This document shows, piece after piece, positions 35,413 to 47,939 of a DNA stretch of 64,000 bases. Position 1 is the stretch's first letter. The number at the start of each line of letters is the position of its first letter. Source of the stretch: Ricordea florida. Taxonomy: Eukaryota > Cnidaria > Anthozoa > Corallimorpharia > Ricordeidae. Made by a program: the position numbers and the translations under genes. The DNA is taken from NCBI GenBank assembly GCA_949710005.1, contig OX453276.1, forward strand, positions 22,954,349-23,018,348, given 5' to 3'. The notes beneath the pieces were generated by a model, which was not told the origin of the DNA, searched no databases, and worked only from the letters and a program-made list of their open reading frames with translations.

Positions 35413-38400
35413 GTGGTAATGATAGTCATTTATAATACAAGATAGAATACCAAGAGATGGTTGCAAGGAAGCTCAGCCTTAAAGATTTTTGTCAAAACAC
35501 CATATAAGAGATTGTATGGGCAGAAGGGCCGTCTTCTAGGATCGTTGGTTATCGATTCATTTTGAATGTTCTATCTATATGTAATAGTAGGGTATAGACT
35601 CAGGTTTAGATAACGAGTACGATTTTAATTGCAATGATTAGATTTCCACGCGATTTAAGGAAACAACTTTTAGTTACTACGCATGCGCACTTCGACCAAT
35701 TGCCCAAATCCTTTAAATTAAAAGTTATTCTATGATACCTTGGCCTGCCGATTCTTTGCAATTCTGAAATTTTAAAGATTTGTAGTATTACGACAGGGCA
35801 ATATCTACGTAAGAAATCAAATTGATAGTGATTCGCAATCGTATTGTATTTTGGCTGTCAAGATATTTGCTTAAGGCAGCTAATTCTATAGCATTCTGCC
35901 AAGACAGTACCCAAGTTCATCAAATCAGTCCTCATTACACAGATTAGTGATGCACATGCATTTTTCACCATCTTGTAGCAATTAAAATGTAATTTAAAAT
36001 CCATTTTATGTCGTAATGATAGTCATTTATAATGCAAGATAGAATACCACGAGATGGTTGCAAGGAATATCAGCCTTACAGATTTTTGTCAAAACACCAT
36101 ATAAGAGATTGTATGGGCAGAAGGCCCGTCATCTAGGATCGTAGGTTATCGATTTATTTTGAATGTTCTATCTATATGTAATAGTAGGGTATAGACTCAG
36201 GTTAAGATAACGAGTACGATTTTAATTGCAATGATTAGATTTCCATGCGATTTAAGGAAAGAACTTTTAGTTAGTACGCATGCGCACTTCAACCAATTGC
36301 CCAAATCCTTTAAAATGAAAGTTATTCTATGATACGTCGGCCTGCCGAATCTTTGAAATTCTGAAACTTTGAAGATTTGTAGTATTACGACAGGGCAATA
36401 TCTAGGTAAGAAATCAAATTGATAGTAGTTCGCAATCGTCTTGTATTTTGGCTGTCAAGATATTAGCTTAAGGCAGCTAATTCTATAGCATACTGCTCAG
36501 ACAGTACTCAAGTTCATCAAATCAGTCCTCATTACACAGATTAGTGATGCACATGCAATTTTCACCATCTTGTAGCAATTAAAATGTAATTTAAAATCCA
36601 TTTTATGTGGTAATGATAGTCATTTATAATACAAGATAGAATATCACGAGATGGTTGCAAGGAAGCTCAGCCTTACAGATTTTTGTCAAAACACCATATA
36701 AGAGATTGTATGGGCAGAAGGGCCGTAATCTAGGATCGTAGTTTCTCGATTCATTTCGAATGTTCTATCTATATGTAATAGTAGGGTATAGACTCAGTTT
36801 TAGATAAGGAGTAGGATTTTAATTGCAATGATTAGATTTCCATGCGATTTAAGGAAACAACTTTTAGTTACTACGCATGCGCACTTCGACCAATTGCCTA
36901 AATCCTTTAAAATGAAAGTTATCCTATGATACCTCGGCCTGCAGAATCTTTGCAATTCTGAAACTTTGAAGATTTGTAGTATTACGACAGGGCAATATCT
37001 ACGTAAGAAATCAAATTGATAGTAATTTGGAATCGTATTGTATTTTGGCTGTCAAGATATTTGCTTAAGGCAGCTAAGTCTATAACATACTGTTCAGACA
37101 GTACTCAAGTTCATTAAATCAGTCCTCATTACACAGATTAGTGATCCACATGCAGTTTTCACCATCTTGTAGCAATTAAAATGTAATTTAAAATCCATTT
37201 TATGTGGTAATGATAGTTATTTATAATACAAGATAGAATACCACGAGATGGTTGCAAGGAAGCTCAGCCTTACAGATTTTTGTCAAAACACCATATAAAA
37301 GATTGTATGGTCAGAAGGGCCGTCACTTAGGATCGTAGGTTATCGATTCATTTTGAATGTTCTATCTATATGTAATAGTAGGGTATAGACTCAGGTTTAG
37401 ATAAGGAGTAGGATTTTAATTGCAATGATTAGATTTCCATGCGATTTAAGGAAAGAACTTTTAGTTACTACGCATGCGCACTTCGACCGATTGCCTAAAT
37501 CCTTTAAAATCATAGTTATTCTATGATACCCCCGCCTGCCGAATCTTTGCAATTCTGAAACTTTGAAGATTTGTAGTATTACGACAGGGCAATATCGACG
37601 TAAGAAATCAAATTGATAGTAATTCGCAATCGTCTTGTATTTTGGCTTTCAAGATATTTGCTTAAGGCAGCTAATTCTATAGCATACTGCTGAGACAGTA
37701 CTCAAGTTCATCAAATTAGTCCTCATTACACAGATTAGTGATGCACATGCAGTTTTCACCATCTTGTAGCAATTAAAATGTAATTTAAAATCCATTTTAT
37801 GTTGTAATGATAGTCATTTTATGTAAAAGATAGAATACCAAGAGATGGATGCAGGGAAGCTCAGCCTTACAGATTTTTGTCAAAACAGCATATAAGAGAT
37901 TGTATGGGAAGAAGGGCCGTTATTAAGCGTCGTAGGTTATTGATTCATTTGAATATTCTATCTATATGTAATAGTAGGGTAGAGGCTCAGATTTAGATAA
38001 GAAGTAGCATTTTAATTGCAATGATTAGAATTCCATGCGATTTAAGGAAACAACTTTTAGTTACTACGCATGCGAACTTCGACCAATTGCCTAAATCCTT
38101 TAAAATCATAGTTATTCTATGATACCCCCGCCTGCCGAATCTTTGCAATTCTGAAACTTTGAAGATTTGTAGTATTACGACAAGGCAATATCTACGTAAG
38201 AAATCAAATTGATAGTAATTCGCAATCGTCTTTTATTTTGGCTGTCAAGATATTTGCTTAAGGCAGCTATTTCTATATTATTCTACCCAGACAGTACCCA
38301 AGTTCATCAAATCAGTCCTCATTACACAGATTAGTGATGCACATGCAGTTTTCACCATCTTGTAGCAATTAAAATGTAATTTAAAATCCATTTTATGTTG

Positions 38401-41400
38401 TAATGATAGTCATTTATTGTAAAAGATAGAATACCAAGAGATGGATGCAGGGAAGCTCAGCCTTACAGATTTTTGTCAAAACACCATATAAGAGATTGTA
38501 TGGGCAGAAGGGCCGTTATTTAGGATCGTAGGTTATCGATTCATTTGAATATTCTATCTATATGTAATAGTAGGGTAGAGACTCAGATCTAGATAAGAAG
38601 TAGCATTTTAATTGCAATGATTAGATTTCCATACGATTTAAGGAAACAACTTTTAGTTACTACGCAAGCGCACTTCAACCAATTGCCTAAGTCCTTTAAA
38701 ATGAAAGTTATTCTATGATACCTCGGCCTGCAAAATCTTTTCAATTCTGAAACTTTAAAGATTTGTAGTATTACGACAGGGCAATACCTACGTAAGAAAT
38801 CAAATTGATAGTAATTCGCAATCGTATTGTATTTTTGCTGTCAAGATATTTGCTTAAGGCAGCTAATTATTCTATGATACCTCGCCCTGCCGAATCTTTG
38901 CAATTCTGAAACTTTGAAGATTTGTAGTTTTACGACAGGGCAATATCTACGTAAGAAATCAAATTGATAGTAATTCGCAAACGTATTGTATTTTGGCTGT
39001 CAAGAAATTTGCTTAAGGCAGCTAATTCTATAGCATACTGCCCAGACAGTACTCAAGTTCATCAAATCAGTCCTCATTACACAGATTAGTGATGCACATG
39101 CAATTTTCACCATCTTGTAGCAATTAAAATGTAATTTAAAATCCATTTTATGTGGTAATGATAGTCATTTATAATAAAAGATAGAATACCAAGAGATGGT
39201 TGCAAGGAAGCTCAGCCTTACAGATTTTTTTCAAAACACCATATAAGAGATTGTATGGGCAGAAGGGCCGTCATCTAGGATCGTAGGTTATCGATTTATT
39301 TTGAATGTTCTATCTATATGTAATAGTAGGGTTTAGACTCAGGTTAATATAACAAGTACGATTTTAATTGCAATGATTAGATTTCCATGCGATTTAAGGA
39401 AACAACTTATAGTTACTACGCATGCGTACTTCGACCAATTGCCTAAATCCTTTAAAATGAAAGTTACTCTATGATACCTCGGCCTGCCGAATCTTTGCAA
39501 TTCTGAAACTTTGAAGATTTGTAGTATTACGACAGGGCAAAATCTACGTAAGAAATCAAATTAATAGTAATTCGTAATCGTATTGTATTTTGGCTGTCAA
39601 GATATTTGCTTAAGGCAGCTAATTCTATAGCATACTGCTCAGACAGTACTTAAGTTCATCAAATCAGTCCTCATTACACAGATTAGTGATGCACATGCAA
39701 TTTTCACCATCTTGTAGCTATTAAAATGTAATTTAAAACCCATTTTATGTCGTAACTATAGTCATTTATAATACAAGATAGAATACCAAGAGATTGTTGC
39801 AAGGAAGCTCAGCCTTACAGATTTTTGTCAAAACACCATATAAGAGATTGTATGGGCAGAAGGGCCGTCATCTAGGATCGTAGGTTATCTATTCATTTTA
39901 AATCTTCTATCTATATGTAATAGTAGGTTATAGACTCAGGTTTAGATAATGAGTACGAATTCAATTGCAATGATTAGATTTCCATGCGATTTAAGAAAAG
40001 AACTTTCAGTTAGTACGCATGCGCACTTCGAGCAATTGCCTAAATCCTTTAAAATGAAGGTTAATCTATGATACCTCGGCCTGCCGAGTCTTTGCAATTC
40101 TAAAACTTTGAAGATTTGTAGTATTACGACAGGGCAATATCTACGTAAGAAATTAAATTAATAGTAATTGGCAATTGGAATTTATTTTGGCTGGCGAGAT
40201 ATTTGGTTAAGGCAGCTAATTCTATACCACACTGCTCAGACAGTACTCAAGTTCATCAAATCAGTCCTCATCACACAGATTAGTGATGCACATGCAATTT
40301 TCACCATCTTGTAGCAATTAAAATGTAATTTGAAATCAATTTTATGTCGTAATGATATTTGTTTATAATACAAGATAGAATACCAAGAGATGGTTGCAAG
40401 GAAGCTCAGCCTTACAGATTTTTGTGAAAACACAATATACCAGATTGTATGGACAGAGGGGCCGTCATCTAGGATCGTAGGTTATCGATTTATTTTAAAT
40501 GTTCTATCTATATGTAATAGTAGGGTATAGACTCAGGTTTAGATAACGAGTACGATTTTAATTGCAATGATAAGATTTTTTATGCAATTTAAGGAAAGAG
40601 AATTTCAGTTAATACGCATGCGCACTTCGACCAATTGCCTAAATCCTTTAAAATGAAAGTTATTCTATGATACCTTGGCCTGCCGAATCTTTGCAATTCT
40701 GAAACTTTGAAGATTTGTACTATTACGAAAGGGCAATATCTACGTAAGAAATCAAATTAATAGTAATTCGCAATCGTTATGTATTTTGGCTGTCAAGATA
40801 TTTGCTTAAGGCAGCTAATTCTATAGCATACTGCTCAGACAGTACTCAAGTTCATCAAATCAGTCCTCATTACACAGATTAGTGATGCACATGCAATTTT
40901 CACCATATTGTTGCAATTAAAATGTAATTTAAAACCCATTTTATGTCGTAACTATAGTCATTTATAATACAAGATAGAATACCAAGAGATGGTTGCAAGG
41001 AAGCTCAGCCTTACAGATTTTTGTCAAAACACCATATAAGAGATTGTATGGGCAGAAGGACCGTCATCTAGGATCGTAGGTTATCGATTTATTTTGAATG
41101 TTCTATCTATATGTAATAGTAGGGTATAGACTCAGGTTTAGATAACGAGTACGAATTTAACTGCAATGATTAGATTTCCATGCGATTTAAGAAAAGAACT
41201 TTCAGTTACTACGCATGCGCACTTCGACCAATTGCCTAAATCCTTTAAAATGAAAGTTATTCTATGATACCTCGGCCTGCCGAATCTTTGCAATTCTGAA
41301 ACTTTGAAGATTTGTAGTATTACGACAGGGCAATATCTACGTAAGAAATCAAATTGATAGTAATTTGCAATCGGAATTTATTTTAGATGTCAAGATATTT

Positions 41401-44400
41401 GCTTAAGGCAGCTAATTCTATAGCATACTGCTCAGACACTACTCAAGTTCATCAAATCAGTCCTCATTACACAGATTAGTGATGCACATGCAATTTTCAC
41501 CATCTTGTTGCAATTAAAATGTAATTTAAAATCCATCTTATGTCGTAATGATAGTCATTTATAATACAAGATAGAATACCAAGAGATGGTTGCAAGGAAG
41601 GTCAGCAATTATAGATATTTTTCAAAACACCATATAAGAGATTGTATGGGCAGAACGGCCGTCATCTAGGATCGTAGGTTATCGATTCATTTTGAATGTT
41701 CTATCTATATGTAATAGTAGGGTATAGACTCAGGTTTAGATAACGAGTACGAATTTAACTGCAATGATTAGATTTCCATGCGATTTAAGAAAAGAACTTT
41801 CAGTTACTACGGATGCGCACTTCGACCAATTGCCTAAATCCTTTAAAATGAAAGTTATTCTATGATACCTCGGCCTGCCGAATCTTTGCAATTCTGAAAC
41901 TTTGAAGATTTGTAGTATTACGACAGGGCAATATCTACGTAAGAAATCAAATTGATAGTAATTTGCAATCGGAATTTATTTTAGATGTCAAGATATTTGC
42001 TTAAGGCAGCTAATTCTATAGCATACTGCTCAGACACTACTCAAGTTCATCAAATCAGTCCTCATTACACAGATTAGTGATGCACATGCAATTTTCACCA
42101 TCTTGTTGCAATTAAAATGTAATTTAAAATCCATCTTATGTCGTAATGATAGTCATTTATAATACAAGATAGAATACCAAGAGATGGTTGCAAGGAAGGT
42201 CAGCAATTATAGATTTTTTTCAAAACAACATATAAGAGATTGTATGGGCAGAACGGCCGTCATCTAGGATCGTAGGTTATCGATTCATTTTGAATGTTCT
42301 ATCTATATGTAATAGTAGGGTATAGACTCAGGTTTAGATAACGAGTACGAATTTAATTGCAATGATTAGATTTCCATGCGATTTAAGAAAAGAACTTTCA
42401 GTTACTACGCATGCGCACTTCAACCAATTGCCTAAATCCTTTAAAATGAAAGTTATTCTATGATACCTCGGCCTGCCGAATCTTTGCAATTCTGAAACTT
42501 TGAAGATTTGTAGTATTACGACAGGGCAATATCTACGTAAGAAATTAAATTGATAGTAATTGGCAATCGGAATTTATTTTGGCTGTCAAGATATTTGCTT
42601 AAGGCAGCTAATTCTATAGCATACTGCTCAGACAGTACTCAAGTTCATCAAATTTGTCCTCATTACACAGATTAGTGATGCACATGCAATTTTCACCATC
42701 TTGTAGCAATTAAAATGTAATTTAAAATCCATCTTATGTCGTAATGATAGTCATTTATAATACAAGATAGAATACCAAGAGATGGTTGCAAGGAAGGTCA
42801 GCCTTACAGATTTTTGTCAAAACACCATATAAGAGATTGTATGGGAAGAAGGGCCGTCATCTATGATCGTAGGTTATCGATTCATTTTGAATGTTCTATC
42901 TATATGTACTAGTAGGGTATAGACTCAGGTTTAGATAACAAGTACGAATTTAATTGCAATGATTAGATTTCCATGCGATTTAAGAAAAGAACTTTCAGTT
43001 ACTACGCATGCGCACTTCGACTAATTGCCTAAATCATTTAAAATAAAGGTTATTCTATGATACCTCGGCCTGCCGAATCTTTGCAATTCTGAAACTTTGA
43101 AGATTTGTAGTATTACGACAGGGCAATATCTACGTAAGAAATAAAATTGATAGTAATTGGCAATCGGAATTTATTTTGGCTGTCAAGATATTTGGTTAAG
43201 GCAGCTAATTCTATAGCATACTGCTCAGACAGTACTCAAGTTCATCAAATCAGTCCTCATTACTCAGATTAGTGATGCACATGCAATTTTCACCATCTTG
43301 TAGCAATTAAAATGTAATTTAAAATCCATCTTATGTCGTAATGATAGTCATTTATAATACAAGATAGAATACCAAGAGATGCTTGCAAGGAAGGTCAGCC
43401 TTACAGATTTTTGTCAAAACACCATATAAGAGATTGTATGGGCAGAAGGACCGTCATCTAGGATCGTAGGTTATCGATTCATTTTGAATGTTCTATCTAT
43501 ATGTAATAGTAGGGTATAGACTCAGGTTTAGATAACGAGTACGAATTTAACTGCAATGATTAGATTTCCATGCGATTAAGAAAAGAACTTTCAGTTACTA
43601 CGCATGCGCACTTCGACCAATTGCCTAAATCCTTTAAAATGAAAGTTATTCTATGATACCTCGGCCTGCCGAATCTTTGCAATTCTGAAACTTTGAAGAT
43701 TTGTAGTATTACGACAGGGCAATATCTACGTAAGAAATCAAATTGATAGTAATTTGCAATCGGAATTTATTTTAGATGTCAAGATATTTGCTTAAGGCAG
43801 CTAATTCTATAGCATACTGCTCAGACACTACTCAAGTTCATCAAATCAGTCCTCATTACACAGATTAGTGATGCACATGCAATTTTCACCATCTTGTTGC
43901 AATTAAAATGTAATTTAAAATCCATCTTATGTCGTAATGATAGTCATTTATAATACAAGATAGAATACCAAGAGATGGTTGCAAGGAAGGTCAGCAATTA
44001 TAGATTTTTTTCAAAACACCATATAAGAGATTGTATGGGCAGAACGGCCGTCATCTAGGATCGTAGGTTATCGATTCATTTTGAATGTTCTATCTATATG
44101 TAATAGTAGGGTATACACTCAGGTTTAGATAACGAGTATGATTTTAATTGCAATGATTAGATTTCCATGCGACTTAAGGAAAAAGCTTTTAGTTACTACG
44201 CATGCGCACTTCGATTAATTGCCTAAATCCTTTTAAATGAAGGATATTCTATAATATCTAGGACTGCCGAGTCTTTGCAATTCTGAGACTTTGAAGATTT
44301 GTAGTATTACGACAGGGCAATATCTACGTAAGAAATCAAATTGATAGTAATTTGCAATCGTATTGTACTTTGGCTGTCAAGATATTTGCTTACTGCAGCT

Positions 44401-44531
44401 AATTCTATAGCATACTGCTCAGACAGTACTCAAGTTCATCAAATCAGTCGTCTTTACACAGATTAGAGATGCACATGCAATTTTCACCATCTTGTAGTAA
44501 TTAAAATGTAATTTAAAATCTATTTTATGTG
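35413..44531. repeat. 597-bp satellite array, block D
   Basis: About 15.3 monomers. The part beyond 39900 is dominated by a class with TACGAATTTAA, AAGAAAAGAACTTTCAG and CGGAATTTATTTTAG variants. Monomers starting near 41060, 41660 and 43450 are almost identical, so this half has been homogenised recently. The block ends at the GTG target duplication at 44529-44531. Confidence 0.95.
38709..39025. repeat. Internal 158-bp partial duplication within a monomer
   Basis: TTATTCTATGATACCTCG occurs at 38709 and again at 38867, so one monomer contains its middle 158 bp twice. The junction falls in AGCTAATTATTC, where the short AATT-like stretch of the gene-body variant meets the TTATTC stretch, suggesting microhomology-driven unequal exchange. 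It shifts array phase at this point. Confidence 0.75.
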
Positions 44532-45015
44532 CACAAGGAGAATAAGAACATTTAAGCAGTCTTAAACAGAAATTAATCTTGGCTTAAAGTTATGTTTACT
44601 ACATTTAGTTACAGGTTTAAGAACTTAAAAATATGTTTAATTTCAACTTAAACCCGCCTTAAACACCTTTAAGGCTAAAGCTTAATGCATGTTTAAGTGA
44701 CCATTAAATACAACCAAGATATCTTCTGACTTTTACATTATGTTTAATTAGAATCTTAAACACATTCTAAATGTGTGTAAAAGTCATGTTTAAGGGTAAT
44801 TAAATGATCATAATTATATTGTAATTTTAAAATCTTCACCTTTATCTTTTCGGCCATATTCATTTCATAAACATCTTTTAATTCACCCACCAAATTTATT
44901 CCTTCATAGACACTGGTGTTTTTTACTTGGTCATTACATGTACAGTGTATATTTCATTTGTTGTTGTATTGTTTGTTGCTTTGTAGCAAACCCACCCAGG
45001 CTTGCAGTAAACTTG

Positions 45016-45021
45016 TTTGAT
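45016..45021. repeat. Polinton target-site duplication, left
   Basis: TTTGAT immediately precedes the AG terminus. It matches 58523-58528 and the single copy at the empty site at 34086-34091. Confidence 0.93.
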
Positions 45022-45236
45022 AGAAGTAATAATCTGCTCACCTCGGACAAATTTAAAAGAAAAAAAAATTCGGATTTTATCGAGAAATTAATTTGTCTCA
45101 GCAATTTATCATGAATTTATCAGGATTTTAACAGAGATTTTATAAGGATTTTAAATGAGATTTTATCAAAAAAACTTGAATTTATAAACAGATTTAAAAG
45201 AATAAATTATTATTAACAAATATGGAAAATCTTAAA
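45022..45236 (+). repeat. Polinton left terminal inverted repeat
   Basis: It matches the reverse complement of 58308-58522 almost base for base; the visible difference is one A in a homopolymer. It contains a TTTAAAAGAATAAATT promoter-like box at 45193-45208 and runs 15 nt into the first gene, covering codons M-E-N-L-K. Weaker similarity continues for about 100 bp into both genes. Confidence 0.92.
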
Positions 45237-45689
45237 TATGTAGAATTGAAACAAATTGCAAAAGAGAATAATGTAAAAAAATGGTATGTAATGTGTAAAG
45301 CAGAAATAATCGAAGCGTTGCGCGAAATGGATATCACTACTCCGCCAAATGACTTACCTGTGATTGATAAAGAAAAGATTAATAGGTATAAATGTATTCA
45401 TGGAAAGTATAAATATCAATGTAAGGATTGCAAGGTAACACAAATATGCGAACATAATCGAAGGAGAAACATATGTAAAGAATGTAAAGGGAAAGGAATA
45501 TGTGTACACAACAGACGGAAGGAATACTGTAAAGAGTGTGGAGGAAAGCAAATATGTGAACACAACAGACATAAAGCGCAATGTAAAGATTGTGGAGGAT
45601 CACAAATATGTGAACACAAAAAACAGAAGGCGCATTGTAAAGAATGTCGTGCAATAAAAGATTTACAACAAAAACATAATGTTATATAA
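45222..45689 (+). CDS. SAP-like head plus five Cys/His repeats, Polinton terminal protein
   Basis: 155 residues. The first 40 (MENLK..ELKQIAKE, then KAEIIEALREM) look like a SAP/Rho-N helix-extended-helix DNA-binding motif and closely resemble the PolB N-terminus. Residues 58-147 are five 18-residue repeats of the form C-x-H-x6-C-x2-C (Cys58, His60, Cys67, Cys70, then every 18), each able to hold a zinc ion. Such repeats occur in some large DNA viruses and mobile elements. The start codon lies in the terminal inverted repeat. Nucleic-acid binding, perhaps at the element ends, is inferred. I do not know a characterised homologue. Confidence 0.82.
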   Translation: MENLKYVELKQIAKENNVKKWYVMCKAEIIEALREMDITTPPNDLPVIDKEKINRYKCIHGKYKYQCKDCKVTQICEHNRRRNICKECKGKGICVHNRRKEYCKECGGKQICEHNRHKAQCKDCGGSQICEHKKQKAHCKECRAIKDLQQKHNVI

Positions 45690-45716
45690 CTCAGAAAAAA
45701 GTGTTACATAACAAAA

Positions 45717-47252
45717 TTAGTGAAATAGATACCAAGCTAATCCACCAGCTACAAGCATAAATGCTAATAGATTATCTTCATGTTGTGTTGATTCTATTTT
45801 TACAATAGGTTTTGGTTTAGTTTCATTCTGTAAAGTTTTTTGTTTCGTTTCAGTTATATGAGGTAACTTTACCTTTGAAAAACCCATATTATGATTTATT
45901 CCAACCTGTTTTGTTTCAGTGTTTATAGAATTATTCAACCCAAAATTCATATCATTGCTAGCTTTCATAAGTTTGTTATTAAAACCGGTCACACTCTCTG
46001 TATTGATTATCATATTACTCGGCATTAACCATACACCAGGAGCAATAGCCAAATCAAGCCGTAATTTCGCTTCCTGTACAGCTAATTGATACCTTTGGAT
46101 GGAACTGGAAATATCATTCTCAATCACACTACTCTCAAATAGAGCTAAGAATTCTTGTTGGGTCTCTATCTCTCCACCAACATTTCCATAAATTGAGTTT
46201 CTAGTATTAACTTGTGCTCCTAATATACAATAAACAAAAGCTTCTGCGGATCGATTCAATCTACCAAGTCCAGCTTTAGTGAGTCCATGACCACTTGTTG
46301 GAATAAACCAAGCATATTTGAAATCAGCAAAATCATCATTGCGGATAAATGATATTAGATTACCTTTTTCCTTCTTTCCTCCCTCATCAGCGAATTTACC
46401 ACCTTCACCAGGCCATTTATCTGCTTTTACATCATAATTTCTTACAATATGCACATTTTGATTTCCACCACCTCTTCCATTATATCCTGATCCATAATCT
46501 AAGAATATGTCTCCCAATCCTCCGTTTCTTCCACCTTTCCATCTAAAATCAGAATTATTACCAATTCCAAATTCAGCACACAATCGTTGATATGCTACTT
46601 TATTATATGGGTTATTATTTATTACAAAAGGTTGCTCATCAGGTAAGGGAAGACTCAATTCATATAATATCCTCCTTATTGTGAAATACACATGAAACTT
46701 TATAAAGCTACTCACTACTTTAGGGTAATTTAGACTTTCAAATGGACTTATACCACAACCAGATGTTGCACACCATACTGCAAAGTTAAGTTGTTGGGGC
46801 CAATAATTCATATCTGGTGCATTCAACCATTTTCTACTTTGTTTTCCAAATTTGAAAGTCACAACTTGGGAGGTAAATATGTTTCTCATCTTTGCTGTGA
46901 ATTTATTCTTATTTGACACGTATATATCCAGTGAGGTTAGCATTTTTGTTATATCGCTTGAAAAGTCATCAAATTCAATAGCAGGTATTGGGTAAGATCG
47001 ATTAGTTAATGTTAAACTCTTTGGGAACGAACTCAATTCATCATCATCTAAACCTAAATCTTTCCATAAAAGTCTTTTCAATCGAGGTGATAGATCATCA
47101 ATCCATGTTTTTCCAGTAGGGTCATCATTAGACATTATTGTTGTGCCATTAACTTTCCACCTAATATATCCTCCATAAGGATCAGCCACAACTTCGAATT
47201 GACCTGTATCAGCTCTTGGATACATATTTCTGAAATCATTAAATAATCCCAT
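45717..47252 (-). CDS. Large Polinton accessory protein, probable virion component
   Basis: 511 residues and last in the leftward gene cluster. The N-terminal half is mixed and contains a Gly/Asn-rich stretch (about 245-280). A helical region around 380-430 has SIQRYQLAVQEAKLRLDLAI followed by PGVWLMPSN. The C-terminus ends in a single hydrophobic segment (about 492-509), so it may be tail-anchored. I recall related proteins in cnidarian Polintons, but their role is not established. It is larger than a typical Polinton penton protein, and no protease triad is seen. A TTTAAA box lies 24 nt before the ATG. Minor capsid or membrane role is inference. Confidence 0.8.
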   Translation of the reverse strand: MGLFNDFRNMYPRADTGQFEVVADPYGGYIRWKVNGTTIMSNDDPTGKTWIDDLSPRLKRLLWKDLGLDDDELSSFPKSLTLTNRSYPIPAIEFDDFSSDITKMLTSLDIYVSNKNKFTAKMRNIFTSQVVTFKFGKQSRKWLNAPDMNYWPQQLNFAVWCATSGCGISPFESLNYPKVVSSFIKFHVYFTIRRILYELSLPLPDEQPFVINNNPYNKVAYQRLCAEFGIGNNSDFRWKGGRNGGLGDIFLDYGSGYNGRGGGNQNVHIVRNYDVKADKWPGEGGKFADEGGKKEKGNLISFIRNDDFADFKYAWFIPTSGHGLTKAGLGRLNRSAEAFVYCILGAQVNTRNSIYGNVGGEIETQQEFLALFESSVIENDISSSIQRYQLAVQEAKLRLDLAIAPGVWLMPSNMIINTESVTGFNNKLMKASNDMNFGLNNSINTETKQVGINHNMGFSKVKLPHITETKQKTLQNETKPKPIVKIESTQHEDNLLAFMLVAGGLAWYLFH

Positions 47253-47327
47253 TTTTAAATCAACACCGTCCTTTTTTTAAACCAACCTCACAATTCCATC
47301 CTGCAGGGGTTCTCTCATATGAAAATT

Positions 47328-47924
47328 TCAACGTGTGGCACCGGTTAGATCCTTTAATATTTCCGCTCGAACCTCTGTCCTTATCTGATTCATGTTTAAG
47401 TTTTTTTCTGTATCTTTCCTTGTTTTTTGACGGATTTCTTGTTTTAGTTTTTCAAACTTATCAACCTCAGATAAAATTAGAGAAAATTCTTGGTCAGATA
47501 TTGCGTTATCTTTCAGTGCTTTTGAAACCAAGTCGTGAATGGTATTTACTTTTGCTTTTGCTAGAGAAACTGTCTGTTCATGTTTACTAACTTTATGTGA
47601 AAGTCTTTTTGAAGCTGCACCACATCCAACCGATATTCCCCCACATATACCACCTACAGCTCCCAATGGTATACCAACAACAGCACCAAAACCAGTAAGA
47701 GATGTTCCCAACCCACTTGCAAATAGGATAACTGAAAACACTCCACTACCAACACTGATTTTTGTAAATATTACTCTTGCTCTATTGTATTTTTTCCTAA
47801 CATGTTCGTAATGTACAATTTCCTTCTGAAGATTATGTACTACTTCACACGATTTTTGTAGTCTGAAATTATTTGGATCTCCATTAATAGGTAATTGTGG
47901 ATAAATTCTATTGTACTCATCCAT
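47328..47924 (-). CDS. Gly-zipper membrane protein of Polinton type
   Basis: 198 residues. A charged helical start (about 25-50) is followed by a long Gly/Ser/Val-rich hydrophobic region (about 54-103, with repeated G-x3-G spacing), then a helical tail with AISDQEFSLILSEVDKF and a basic/acidic end. This layout suggests a membrane-inserting or membrane-active protein with a coiled-coil tail. I recall similar proteins as widespread in coral and Hydra genomes, usually unnamed. A TTTAAA box at 47953-47958 is 29 nt before the start. Function unknown; a virion membrane or penetration role is a guess. Confidence 0.8.
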   Translation of the reverse strand: MDEYNRIYPQLPINGDPNNFRLQKSCEVVHNLQKEIVHYEHVRKKYNRARVIFTKISVGSGVFSVILFASGLGTSLTGFGAVVGIPLGAVGGICGGISVGCGAASKRLSHKVSKHEQTVSLAKAKVNTIHDLVSKALKDNAISDQEFSLILSEVDKFEKLKQEIRQKTRKDTEKNLNMNQIRTEVRAEILKDLTGATR

Positions 47925-47939
47925 ATTTTATTTTACTCA

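Noticed and set aside
45354-45654. Minus-strand frames with periodic Cys/His over the terminal Polinton gene
   Set aside because: Mirror images of the 18-residue repeat gene on the plus strand, which has the promoter box and start in the inverted repeat.
45393-45662. 54-bp periodicity considered as a CRISPR-like or minisatellite array
   Set aside because: The repeats are coding, differ at synonymous and non-synonymous sites, and keep Cys/His at fixed positions, so they are protein repeats.
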